In this document: piece after piece, positions 1 through 7,820 of the stretch | How positions within the stretch are numbered: position 1 is the stretch's first letter | How the letters are laid out: the number at the start of each line of letters is the position of its first letter | Assembly (NCBI RefSeq): GCF_013426895.1 | Contig: NZ_AP023176.1 | Location: 434,001 to 498,000, forward strand | From: Paraburkholderia largidicola | GTDB taxonomy: Bacteria; Pseudomonadota; Gammaproteobacteria; Burkholderiales; Burkholderiaceae | Direction of reading: 5' to 3' | DNA: 64,000 nucleotides | The notes under the pieces: model-generated | Databases searched by the model: none | What the model was told of the DNA's origin: nothing | Seen by the model: only the letters and a program-made list of their open reading frames with translations | Translations under genes and position numbers: made by a program

Positions 1-59
1 ACGCAGGCAAGCCGGGTCTTCGCTTTACCGATCGCCACGGCCAGATCTTCCCCTGGTAG
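1..59 (+). CDS. C-terminal end of an unidentified protein
   Basis: Frame 3 is open from the left edge and ends at a TAG at 57-59. It reads AGKPGLRFTDRHGQIFPW and stop. The residue mix looks like a real protein end, but 18 residues are too few to identify a family. It converges with the MFS gene that ends at 155. Confidence 0.35.
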   Translation, partial: AGKPGLRFTDRHGQIFPW

Positions 60-154
60 TTCTTTTATATCGAGCTGCCCGCGCAGGGCCTGTTGTGAAG
101 TGGCAGCCTTCTGATTCACGCCACTCGAAGCCCCGCGGCCATGCAGATGTCAGC

Positions 155-1453
155 TCAGGTCACGGTCCGGCCCGCCTGGCCGGCGCGTGCAGCGTCCAGA
201 AAGCGCGCCCGCGCGGGCTTGAGAACCAGCAATGCGAGCAGCGCTGTGGCGATGTCCAGCACGATCGCGGTTGAAAACACGGGAATCCAGCTGCCGGTGT
301 GCTGATGGAGCAGCGCGGCGAGCGGGCCACCGAAGATCGAGCCAATACCGAACGAGATGTACAGCCAGCCATAGTTGGCCGTCGCGTAGCGCGTACCGAA
401 GGTGTCGGTCAAGGTCGATGGAAACAGCGAGAAGATCTCGCCCCATCCGAAGAACACCAGGCCCGACAGCAACACGAACAACGTCGCGTTGTCCCGCGTG
501 AGCAGCCACAACGCCATCGCAATGCCTTCGAGTGCAAAGGCGAAGCCCATCGTCTGCTCGCGGCCGAATCGGTCCGATACCCAACCGAACAGCGGTCGCG
601 TGAGCCCGTTGGTGAAGCGGTCGATGGTAAGCGCGAGCGGCAGCGCCGCCAGGCCGAACACGAGCACCTTGCTCACGCCGAAGTCTGCGGCAAACGACGC
701 CATCTGCGACGTCACCATCAGGCCTGACGTTGCCATCATCGTCATCATCGCGAACATCAGCCAGAAGAGCGGCGCGCGGAGCATCTGGGCGGGACGCCAG
801 TCGCGCACCGTGTCGCCCTGGGCGTGCTCCTGCAACGCGCTCGCCGGCTCTTCGACGGGCACCCGCAGGCCTTGCGACGCGGCGAAGCCGACCACGGCGA
901 AGATCAGCCCATAAAGCGCAAGCGTGCCGTCGATGCCACGCGCGGCCAGCGACGCCGAAACGGGAAACGTCGTCACGATTGCGCCCATCCCATAACCCGC
1001 CGCCGCCACCCCTGCCGCAAACCCACGTCGATGCGGGAACCACCGTACCATCAGCCCGACCACGCCTACATAGACGATGCCCGTCCCGAGCCCGCCCACG
1101 CCGCCATAGGTGATGTAGAGCGCAAGCGTGCTGTCCGCGTGCGCGGCCAACATCCAGCTCGCGCCGGCCAGCAGTGTTCCGATCGAGATCAGCAAGCGAG
1201 GGCCGAAGCGGTCGATCAACGCACCCTGGAACGGTGAGCAGAACGCCTGCAGCAGCACCAGAATCGAGAAGGTCACCTGCAACTCCGGCAGCGCTATGTC
1301 CAGCTTGGTCATCAACGGCTTGGTCATCAGCGTCCAGACGTACTGCGGACTCGAAATCGACATCATGCACACGAGGCCGAGCGCAAGCTGCGTCCAGCGG
1401 CGGCGCGCCGACGCGCGCATCGGCAGCACTGCGGCTGCGTTGAGGGTGTTCAT
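155..1453 (-). CDS. MFS transporter, oxalate/formate antiporter (OxlT)-like
   Basis: Predicted 432-residue inner-membrane carrier of the major facilitator superfamily with about 12 hydrophobic segments. The N-terminal half carries the repeat-1 loop GALIDRFGPR, and the pattern MVRWFPHRRGFAAG is typical of the OxlT/monocarboxylate-carrier branch. I place the start at the ATG at 1453 because GGAG lies at a good distance upstream; an in-frame GTG ten codons earlier has no such site. It lies 110 bp downstream of the amidohydrolase gene on the same strand and probably shares its transcript. A carboxylate such as oxalate or oxamate is a plausible substrate from family and neighbour, but is not shown by the sequence. 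Confidence 0.8.
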   Translation of the reverse strand: MNTLNAAAVLPMRASARRRWTQLALGLVCMMSISSPQYVWTLMTKPLMTKLDIALPELQVTFSILVLLQAFCSPFQGALIDRFGPRLLISIGTLLAGASWMLAAHADSTLALYITYGGVGGLGTGIVYVGVVGLMVRWFPHRRGFAAGVAAAGYGMGAIVTTFPVSASLAARGIDGTLALYGLIFAVVGFAASQGLRVPVEEPASALQEHAQGDTVRDWRPAQMLRAPLFWLMFAMMTMMATSGLMVTSQMASFAADFGVSKVLVFGLAALPLALTIDRFTNGLTRPLFGWVSDRFGREQTMGFAFALEGIAMALWLLTRDNATLFVLLSGLVFFGWGEIFSLFPSTLTDTFGTRYATANYGWLYISFGIGSIFGGPLAALLHQHTGSWIPVFSTAIVLDIATALLALLVLKPARARFLDAARAGQAGRTVT

Positions 1454-1563
1454 ACGTCTTTTCTCCGGATCAGAGTGAAGCACTCGCGCACGCCCCGTGA
1501 CGGCCGGAGGGACCGCCGCACCGCATGCGAATTAGTAAGGAGTACGATTGAATGTCGCGCGCT

Positions 1564-3180
1564 CTACCAGCTCGCGACGGCGCCATCGCTGCGCGGATCG
1601 CTGCCCCCTTCGAGGCCGCCATGTGCGTGACGCACGATCGCGCCCGCGTGGCCCATTGCTTCGTCATAAGCGCCCAGCGCTTCGACTTCGTGACCGAACG
1701 CACGCAGCGTGTCGAATGTCGCGGCGGGAAAGCGCGATTCGAGCTTGAGCGTGTCGGTGGCGGCGCCCCACGTGCGCCCGAGAAGCCAACGCGGCGCATC
1801 GATGGCGGCCTGCGGGTTCCAGCCGAACTGCGCGATGCGCGAGAACACGGCGCTCTGCGATTGCGGTTGACCGTCGCCTCCCATGTTTCCGTAGACCATC
1901 ACACGGCCGTCGTCGAAACGCGCGAGCGCGGGATTGAGCGTGTGGAACGGACGACGCAGCGGCGTCAGCGGATTGCGTGCACGTGCATCGAGCGAGAAAC
2001 TGCAGCCACGGTTTTGCCAGGTGATGCCTGAGGCCGGTAGCACCACGCCGCTGCCGAACTCGTGATAGATGCTCTGGATAAAGCTCACAGCGAGGCCGTT
2101 GCCGTCGACCACGCCCATCCACACCGTGTCGGCGGGGCCGAGGCCGTTGCCCCAAGGCGCAGCGGCGCCGGGCGTGACGCGCGCGGCGAGTTCGTCGAGC
2201 GCGGCGGGCGTGAGAAACGCCTGCGGATCGACGTTCATGTAGTCGGGATCGGTAATGTGACGGTCGCGCACGGCGAACGCGAGCTTGGTCGCCTCGACGC
2301 ACGCGTGCACATATTCGCCGCCGAGCGGGTCCATGCCACGCTCGAGAAGCCGGTCGAGCAGGCCAACGATCATCAGCGAGACAAGCCCCTGAGTCGGCGG
2401 CGGCATGTTGTAGACGGTGCCCAGGGAATGCGCGAGCGCGAGCGGCGTGCGCAAGCGCGCTTGGTGGCGGGCGAGGTCGCTGGCAGCGACGGGACTGCCG
2501 AGTGCCTGCAGGTCGGCTGCGATGGAGGCGGCGAGATCGCCTTCGTAGAAGTCGCGCAGGCCGGCGCGCGCGAGCTGTTCGAGCGTGGCCGCCAGACGCG
2601 GTTGTTTGAAGAGCGTGCCCGTTAGCGGCGTCTCGCGCGTGACGACGTCGAGGAAGGTCTCCGTGAATCCGGGCACGTGTTCGAGTTCACCGCGCTTTTG
2701 CGACGTGCACAGCGACTGACTGCGCGTCACTGGCATGCCGTGGCGCGCATAGTGGATGGCGTCGTCGAGCAGGCGCGCAAGCGGCAGACGACCGCCGCCC
2801 TGGTCGAGCGACCATTGATACGCGCGCTCCCATCCTGAGACCGTACCTGCAACCGTGTTAGCGGCCAGCGCGCCGCGAGACGGAATCGCGTCGAGGCCGC
2901 GCTCACGATAGGCTTCGATCGACGCCGCGGCGGCCGCCGCGCCGCATGCCTCGATGGCGACTGGCGTGTGACCCGGCATAGAAATCAGCCAGAAGCCATC
3001 GCCGCCGATGCTGTTCATATGGGGATAGACAACTGCGATGGTCGCGGCGGCGGAGATCATCGCCTCAACGGCATTGCCGCCTTCGCGCAGCACGGCGAGC
3101 GCGCTTTGCGATGCGAGCCCGTGGGGCGCAACGGCCATGCCACGTACGCCACGAATAGGGTTCAGGTTTGTCGACAACAT
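1564..3180 (-). CDS. Gamma-glutamyltransferase-family Ntn amidohydrolase (oxamate amidohydrolase HpxW-like)
   Basis: Predicted 538-residue N-terminal-nucleophile hydrolase. Family members cleave themselves before a threonine that becomes the catalytic nucleophile. Here that residue is Thr352 in ADTVWMGVVDGNG, and the GNMGGDGQPQ segment lies further on. There is no obvious signal peptide, unlike secreted glutathione-degrading GGTs, and the pairing with an OxlT-like carrier suggests the cytoplasmic HpxW/oxamate branch. The ATG at 3180 is chosen; a TTG 24 codons upstream is possible but would place a likely operator inside the gene. True glutathione hydrolase activity cannot be excluded. Confidence 0.75.
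   Translation of the reverse strand: MLSTNLNPIRGVRGMAVAPHGLASQSALAVLREGGNAVEAMISAAATIAVVYPHMNSIGGDGFWLISMPGHTPVAIEACGAAAAAASIEAYRERGLDAIPSRGALAANTVAGTVSGWERAYQWSLDQGGGRLPLARLLDDAIHYARHGMPVTRSQSLCTSQKRGELEHVPGFTETFLDVVTRETPLTGTLFKQPRLAATLEQLARAGLRDFYEGDLAASIAADLQALGSPVAASDLARHQARLRTPLALAHSLGTVYNMPPPTQGLVSLMIVGLLDRLLERGMDPLGGEYVHACVEATKLAFAVRDRHITDPDYMNVDPQAFLTPAALDELAARVTPGAAAPWGNGLGPADTVWMGVVDGNGLAVSFIQSIYHEFGSGVVLPASGITWQNRGCSFSLDARARNPLTPLRRPFHTLNPALARFDDGRVMVYGNMGGDGQPQSQSAVFSRIAQFGWNPQAAIDAPRWLLGRTWGAATDTLKLESRFPAATFDTLRAFGHEVEALGAYDEAMGHAGAIVRHAHGGLEGGSDPRSDGAVASW
3168..3177. promoter_or_regulatory. Palindrome TTGTCGACAA at the amidohydrolase start (operator candidate)
   Basis: A perfect 10-bp palindrome covering codons 2 to 4 of the amidohydrolase gene. 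An identical copy lies 75 bp upstream. FCD-type GntR repressors commonly bind short TTGT...ACAA palindromes, and a regulator of this type is encoded next door. Confidence 0.4.
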
Positions 3181-3230
3181 CAGACTCGCTGCGTATGTGC
3201 GCTTCCGTGGTGCTGAAGCGCGCGGGTTGC

Positions 3231-3252
3231 TTGTATACGTGCTTGTCGACAA
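3231..3252. promoter_or_regulatory. TTGTATAC plus TTGTCGACAA, candidate GntR operator
   Basis: Upstream of the amidohydrolase gene, TTGTATAC (3231-3238) is followed by a perfect TTGTCGACAA palindrome (3243-3252). Both resemble the TTGTnnnACAA type of site bound by FadR/VanR-like GntR proteins. The position 50-70 bp upstream of the start suits repression of the amidohydrolase/MFS unit. Confidence 0.45.
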
Positions 3253-3417
3253 AAGCTAGAATCGTGCCAGATATTTCTGGACGAGCTCACGTGCAGGGCG
3301 CGAGCCATACGCGGCGGCGCCTTGCAGCAGACGCGGAATGAAGAAGGTGAGGGGGTGACTGGGGTGCAATGCGGCACGGCTACGCGCCCGCGGTACTGCG
3401 GCGGTGCCGCCGTGACC

Positions 3418-4158
3418 TTATTTAGTGCGCGCGCTCTGAAGGCGGTGCAGTGTGAGCTTGCGCACTTCGGCCTGGCTGCCGCGAATATGCTGCTCGATGC
3501 GGGCAAGTGCCGTGGCGGCGTCGCCGGTGCGGATGGCGTCGAGAATCGCGCCATGTTCCTGATAGGTCTCGTCGAGACAATCGCCGTGTACGAGATCAAG
3601 CCAGCGCACCACGCGGATGCGGCCCGTCACGCGTTCTAGCGCCGCCGCGAGCTCGTCGTTGCCGGTCGCCGCGACGAGAGCATAGTGAAACGCCTCGTCC
3701 AGTTCCGCAACCTTGCGGCCGTCGCGTTCGCGCGCGGCGGCAGGCACTTTCCAGATCTCGCCAAGTTCGTCGAGCAGACGGCGCACGGCCTCGCCGAGCG
3801 GCGCCACGCAAAGCTTGCGGACCGCAAATGTTTCGATCAGCTCGCGCATTTCGTAGAGATCGTCGAAGCGCTTGAAGTCGATCGGCACGACTTCCCAGCC
3901 ACCCCGTACGTAGCCTTGCATCAGTCCATCGCTTTGCAGGCGCTGCAGCGCTTCACGCGCGGGCGTGCGCGACACGCCGAAGCGTTCCGCGACCGTGCCC
4001 TCGGTGAGCCGTTCGCCGGGAAGCAGGCGCAGTTCGAATATGTCGTCGCGCAGCTGAAGGTACACGGCGTCCGCGCGCGACAGGCCGCGAACGGCGCCGG
4101 CGGGCGCAGCACTCGCCGGTAGGCGACTAGCGAATCGGGAAGTGTTGAGGTCGTTCAT
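3418..4158 (-). CDS. GntR-family transcriptional regulator, FCD (FadR/VanR) subfamily
   Basis: Predicted 246-residue regulator. A winged-helix DNA-binding domain occupies roughly residues 28-95, with the GntR signature LTEGTVAERFGVSRTPAREALQRL. It is followed by an all-helical FCD effector domain with the expected metal-site pattern (a D..FH motif in LDEAFHYAL and later histidines). FCD regulators usually bind small carboxylates. The gene lies upstream of and co-directional with the amidohydrolase/MFS pair and is the obvious candidate to control them. The ATG at 4158 is preferred to a TTG seven codons earlier. Confidence 0.85.
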   Translation of the reverse strand: MNDLNTSRFASRLPASAAPAGAVRGLSRADAVYLQLRDDIFELRLLPGERLTEGTVAERFGVSRTPAREALQRLQSDGLMQGYVRGGWEVVPIDFKRFDDLYEMRELIETFAVRKLCVAPLGEAVRRLLDELGEIWKVPAAARERDGRKVAELDEAFHYALVAATGNDELAAALERVTGRIRVVRWLDLVHGDCLDETYQEHGAILDAIRTGDAATALARIEQHIRGSQAEVRKLTLHRLQSARTK

Positions 4159-4354
4159 GGTGGGTGAGAATACCAACAATCAACCCGGCAGCGAAGTGCT
4201 ACCCCTCCCGGAGCGCGCTTCAATCCATGCAGAAAGCGTTCCTTTTCGAGTTCAGCCATCGCCAGTGAGATCTCCCTCTGCAAGCGATGAGCAGAACGTT
4301 TCGATAGCGCGACATGCATCCGCTAACGCCACTTCGAAAGCGCGGCGTATCGCG

Positions 4355-4521
4355 AGTGTGACGCATGAAATGGGATTGGCTTCACACGTCGGTAGTCGCA
4401 TCGTCTTCATGGATGTCGTCGGGCGCATTCTCGAGGACTGTACGCGCGACGAGTTATTTGGCAACCGACGACCCGGCAGCCGCGAACAAAGGATTTTCTG
4501 AGCAAGATCATTCAGCACTAG
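4355..4521 (+). pseudogene. 3' remnant of an amino-acid ABC transporter ATPase gene (GlnQ/GltL type)
   Basis: The + strand encodes VTHEMGLASHVGSRIVFMD followed by a typical GlnQ/GltL tail (…ELFGN…REQR). The VTHEM H-loop motif is diagnostic of polar amino-acid ABC ATPases. The frame hits TGA at 4499, while the expected ending FLSKIIQH and stop is found one frame over at 4495-4521, so the tail carries a frameshift. Nothing upstream encodes the Walker A or signature motifs, so this is a truncated, decayed fragment. Confidence 0.7.
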
Positions 4522-4661
4522 CCGCGGAGAACTCGCACGGGTAGAGCCAGATTTCGCGTGAGACAGTCGGCACTTTCGCCAACTTGCAAGGACAGGATCG
4601 TTACCTGAGTGACGACCGGATCACCTGCAACTCGAGCGCGGCGGCGTTTCGCACTGCCCGC

Positions 4662-5354
4662 TCAACATGCCGTCTGGTCGCCAAGGGCAATTTTATGAAC
4701 GTTCGCTGCATAAACCCATTCGCGGGCCTGGCGCTCGATGAGATCCATGAAAGCAGGCGGGCCGCTGCAGTAAATCTGCGTGTTGGCATGAGTGGGACTC
4801 ATTGCGTGGGAACTCTTCTGCGCGAATAGATCATCGGACAGGCCGAAATGGTGATAGACCATACCGTGACTTCGAAGCGCGTCGAGTTCTTCTCGAAGCA
4901 CTGCGCGGTCGGCCGATCGGGCGAAGTTGTGCACCTCGAATTTTTGGCCCGCCGAGGCAAGCCGCTTCGCGATGCCTGCGATCGATGCTGCGCCTATTCC
5001 GCCAGCAAACAGGATAGATCGCGCACGATCGTCCAAAATTGTTGGTGGGCTTTTGGGAGAGCCGACATACACTTCGTCTCGCTCATTCAGTGGAAACTGG
5101 GATAGGAGACTGTCCGTTCTTCCATCACCATTTTGTCTCGTGCCAACCACGTAACCATCTGACAGGGACGAAACACCGAGTAAGGGAAACGTTCTTTCCT
5201 TGTCGCCAGTGCTATTCAGGCAGAGTGTGACACACGATCCATCGATAAACGGCGGAAGCGGCGACCTTGACGTCGTTCGAAGTTCAACGGCATGGTACCC
5301 GTTGGCAATTTGCCATTTCCGGCTAACGGTGACGGGAAACAGGTTGTTGCGCAT
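4662..5354 (-). CDS. Truncated oxygenase reductase (VanB-like FNR domain, ferredoxin domain missing)
   Basis: Predicted 230 residues resembling the flavin and NAD domains of VanB/phthalate-dioxygenase-type reductases: LLFAGGIG-like ILFAGGIGAASIAGIA near 113-130 and the NAD-domain motif YCSGPPAFMD near 195-205. Full-length family members are about 315 residues and end in a 2Fe-2S ferredoxin domain with clustered cysteines, which is absent. The FMN-binding RxYS motif reads RTFP, another sign of decay. A strong GGAGGAG precedes the ATG, so it may still be translated. After the stop, another frame carries ALELQVIRSSL, which resembles the lost linker. Likely a pseudogene in progress. Confidence 0.55.
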   Translation of the reverse strand: MRNNLFPVTVSRKWQIANGYHAVELRTTSRSPLPPFIDGSCVTLCLNSTGDKERTFPLLGVSSLSDGYVVGTRQNGDGRTDSLLSQFPLNERDEVYVGSPKSPPTILDDRARSILFAGGIGAASIAGIAKRLASAGQKFEVHNFARSADRAVLREELDALRSHGMVYHHFGLSDDLFAQKSSHAMSPTHANTQIYCSGPPAFMDLIERQAREWVYAANVHKIALGDQTAC

Positions 5355-5693
5355 ATCTCCTCCAATAGGACGTGCATCACAAATGGCACTCTAGCCGATA
5401 CCTTGTCGGAGATGGAAAAGAGAGGCGGGTGGTAACGAAGCAAAATTGATAATCGGGCAGCGAAACCTATGGGGTTAAAGGCTTTGAGCGATTAGTGCAG
5501 GGCTGGTATTTTCAGAGCGTACTTTCTGTTTATGCTGCTGCTTCAAAGCGGTACATGCACGATCGCCAAGGATCAAATCTGCTCAATGCACTTGTAGCCG
5601 GGTGTGTTGCACAAACCTCGTCGCATCGGGGGGTGCCCGCCGACGGGCCACCCCTTTGCGCATTCCAGCAGGAACCTTTTGTTCCGCGGACTT
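5355..5693. other. Intergenic stretch, no gene seen
   Basis: No supportable gene. It holds the upstream region of the truncated reductase and a G/C-rich hairpin-like sequence at about 5630-5655 (GGGGTGCCCG paired with CGGGCCACCCC). The nearby string GTGTTGCACAAAC is reminiscent of some insertion-sequence ends, but no transposase or partner repeat was found. Confidence 0.4.
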
Positions 5694-6776
5694 CTATCCA
5701 CCCGCGGCTTCAACCATTTCACCAAGCAACGGGTAGTCGTTATAGCCCGCTTCGTCGTCCGTATAGATCGTTTCCGGGTTGATGGCATTCAGCGCTGCGC
5801 CGCGTCGGAATCGTTCCACCAGATCGGGATTGGCGACAAAGGGACGTCCAAATGCCGCAGCGTCGCCTTCTCCGCGTTGAATAGCCTGCTCCGCGCTTTC
5901 CTTCGTTAGCCCTTCATTGAGAATATATGCGCCGTTGAACACGCGCCGCACGTCACGCCCGATGCGCTGATCGCCACGATCCAGCGACTCGCGCGCAAAG
6001 ATGAACGCGATGTGGCGTGCATTCAGTTGCTCGGCGACATAGCGGAACAACGCGCGCGGATTCGAGTCGCGCATCGAATACGAGCTCGACATGAGGTTCA
6101 GATGCACACCGACCCGATTGGCGGGCCACACGGTGAGCAGTGCGTCGACGGCCTCGAGAAGGAAGCGGGCGCGGTTTTCAATCGAGCCGCCATAGCGATC
6201 CGTCCGTTCGTTCGAGCCGTCATGAAGGAACTGATCAAAGAGATAGCCATTGGCCGCGTGCAACTCGACGCCATCGAAACCGGCACGCTTCGCGTTCTCT
6301 GCGCCACGCCGGAAATCTTCGACGATGCCTGGAATCTCATCCGTCTCCAACGCGCGCGGCACCGAGTAGGCGCGCATTGGACGAATTCGCGTCACGTGGC
6401 CTTCGGGTGCTATTGCGCTTGGAGCGACGGGCGCTTGCCCGTTATGGTAGACCGGGTCGGAGACGCGACCGACGTGCCACAGTTGCGACACAATCACGCC
6501 GCCTTCGGCGTGAACCGCCGAGGTGACTTTCTTCCATCCTTCGACCTGCTTCTCGCTCCAGATGCCCGGTGTGTTCGGATAGCCAACGCCCTGCTGTGTC
6601 ACAGACGTGGCTTCAGTGATGATCAGCCCAGCGCTCGCGCGCAGCGCGTAATGCTGCGCGTTGAGTGTGCCCGGTGCGCGGTCGTCGAATGCCCGCATGC
6701 GGGTAAGCGGCGCCATGATGATGCGATTCGGCAGTTTCAGTGCGCCGATCTGGATCGGATCGAAGAGTGTGGACAT
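5694..6776 (-). CDS. Old yellow enzyme family alkene reductase (NemA-like)
   Basis: Predicted 360-residue cytoplasmic FMN-dependent NAD(P)H:ene reductase acting on electrophilic alkenes, nitroesters or quinones. TIM-barrel hallmarks are visible: LPNRIIMAPLTRMRA near the N-terminus, the flavin/substrate segment SQLWHVGRV, the catalytic-site block GFDGVELHAANGYLFDQFL, and the YGGSIENRARF motif. Length is normal for the family. The ATG at 6776 is used because the longer reading to 6833 adds a non-homologous leader, and GAGG sits just upstream of 6776. The gene diverges from the Rrf2 regulator across operator-like repeats, suggesting induction by reactive electrophiles. Confidence 0.9.
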   Translation of the reverse strand: MSTLFDPIQIGALKLPNRIIMAPLTRMRAFDDRAPGTLNAQHYALRASAGLIITEATSVTQQGVGYPNTPGIWSEKQVEGWKKVTSAVHAEGGVIVSQLWHVGRVSDPVYHNGQAPVAPSAIAPEGHVTRIRPMRAYSVPRALETDEIPGIVEDFRRGAENAKRAGFDGVELHAANGYLFDQFLHDGSNERTDRYGGSIENRARFLLEAVDALLTVWPANRVGVHLNLMSSSYSMRDSNPRALFRYVAEQLNARHIAFIFARESLDRGDQRIGRDVRRVFNGAYILNEGLTKESAEQAIQRGEGDAAAFGRPFVANPDLVERFRRGAALNAINPETIYTDDEAGYNDYPLLGEMVEAAGG

Positions 6777-6868
6777 TGCGTGAGCCTCGTCTGGATATTC
6801 AATGAGAGGTGGTAATGCGCGGTTGGCCGGCAACTGTCATCACATATCCGCGTATTACGATGCACCAT

Positions 6869-6891
6869 GATGTAACTAATGTTGTTACATC
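6869..6891. promoter_or_regulatory. 23-bp perfect inverted repeat, candidate Rrf2 operator (reductase side)
   Basis: The arms GATGTAAC (6869-6876) and GTTACATC (6884-6891) are perfect inverted copies separated by 7 bp. The element lies 92 bp upstream of the old yellow enzyme start. A related repeat sits in front of the divergent Rrf2 gene. Confidence 0.6.
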
Positions 6892-7099
6892 GTAGTCAAG
6901 TCGAATCGTACCGACAAGATTCAAATTTCGCAATAGACCGATGTTCCTTTGTATGTGGGCGGGGCTCATCGCAGAGTTTGTTCGGGATCCTGCGCTTTTG
7001 GCGTGGGTAAGACTCGAATTTAAGGGGAATTGAGTATGACGTGCTATTGCTCGCTGTCGGCAACGGGGAGCGAATTCGGTCCAGAGGCAATTTGACAGG

Positions 7100-7130
7100 T
7101 TCAGATGTAACTAATATAGTTATGTCTGAA
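7100..7130. promoter_or_regulatory. 31-bp imperfect inverted repeat, candidate Rrf2 autoregulatory operator
   Basis: The arms TTCAGATGTAAC (7100-7111) and GTTATGTCTGAA (7119-7130) match at 10 of 12 positions around a 7-bp spacer. The core ATGTAACTAAT is identical to that of the repeat at 6869-6891. It ends 19 bp before the Rrf2 start codon, a position suited to autorepression. Confidence 0.6.
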
Positions 7131-7149
7131 TAGATGATCAGGTTGTGAT

Positions 7150-7602
7150 ATGAGCGCCAATAGCCGTCTTACGGTGGCAACCCACATTCTGGCCTGGATG
7201 GCGCTCGTCGCACGCGATCATCCTGATGACCCCGTCACGTCCGAGCGGATCGCCGCGAGCGTGAAGACCAATCCCGTTGTGATCCGACGGACGCTCGGCG
7301 TCCTGTCCAAAGCTGGGCTCGTGCAAAGCTATCGCGGTATCAATGCGGGGTGGCGACTCGCGAGACCCGCTGAAAAGATCTCGCTGCTCGATGTGTTCGA
7401 CGCGCTCGAAGAGGGCAGCCAGTTCGGATTGCATCCGACGCAGCCGAGCCAGGCTTGCCCTGTCGGGCGGGGTATCGGCGCGACGTTGAGCCACGTCTAC
7501 GATTCGATTCACGAAACCGTGAGAACGACGCTGGCATCGAAAACGGTCGCAGCCGTGCTCGCCGATATTCTTGAATCCCAGCGTTCGAGCACGCGTTATT
7601 GA
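7150..7602 (+). CDS. Rrf2-family transcriptional regulator
   Basis: Predicted 150-residue winged-helix regulator. The N-terminal region (residues 5-65) shows the Rrf2 pattern of a helix-turn-helix (TSERIAASVKTNPVVIRRTL) followed by the wing (SKAGLVQSYRGINAGWRLA). It lacks the three-cysteine Fe-S cluster of IscR/NsrR; a single Cys occurs in the segment QACPVGRG, as in YwnA-like members that sense reactive electrophiles or redox state. It is divergent from an ene-reductase gene and both have matching inverted repeats upstream, so local control of the reductase and of itself is likely. Confidence 0.85.
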   Translation: MSANSRLTVATHILAWMALVARDHPDDPVTSERIAASVKTNPVVIRRTLGVLSKAGLVQSYRGINAGWRLARPAEKISLLDVFDALEEGSQFGLHPTQPSQACPVGRGIGATLSHVYDSIHETVRTTLASKTVAAVLADILESQRSSTRY

Positions 7603-7642
7603 ACGTCCGGTTGCGCAGCGTGAATGCGAGCATCAGCGCAAG

Positions 7643-7682
7643 ACGCCAGGCTCTGCGTGGCGACACACACAGAGCCTGGCGT
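7643..7682. terminator. Perfect 13-bp inverted repeat between convergent genes
   Basis: ACGCCAGGCTCTG (7643-7655) and CAGAGCCTGGCGT (7670-7682) are perfect inverse copies around a 14-nt loop. It lies between the ends of the Rrf2 gene (+) and the FAD oxidoreductase gene (-), the usual place for a bidirectional terminator. There is no T-run on either side, so termination is inferred from position and stem strength. Confidence 0.5.
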
Positions 7683-7820
7683 AATTGCTTGTCGACCACG
7701 CACAGCATCAACGTCCGCGCTGGCCTCGCAGATCGGGACGTAATCAACTTCGCCAGTTCAGTCGAGGTGCAAAGCATGGCTCCGGCAGATGTCATCGCCT
7801 TCAACCGCTTCTCCGACCAC

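Noticed and set aside
150..1370. A 406-codon minus-strand frame overlapping the MFS gene
   Set aside because: It is Arg/Ala/Gly-rich, lacks hydrophobic segments and overlaps the MFS gene, which has clear motifs.
5590..5660. GTGTTGCACAAAC and a GC hairpin as an insertion-sequence end
   Set aside because: No transposase, matching terminal repeat or target duplication was found nearby.
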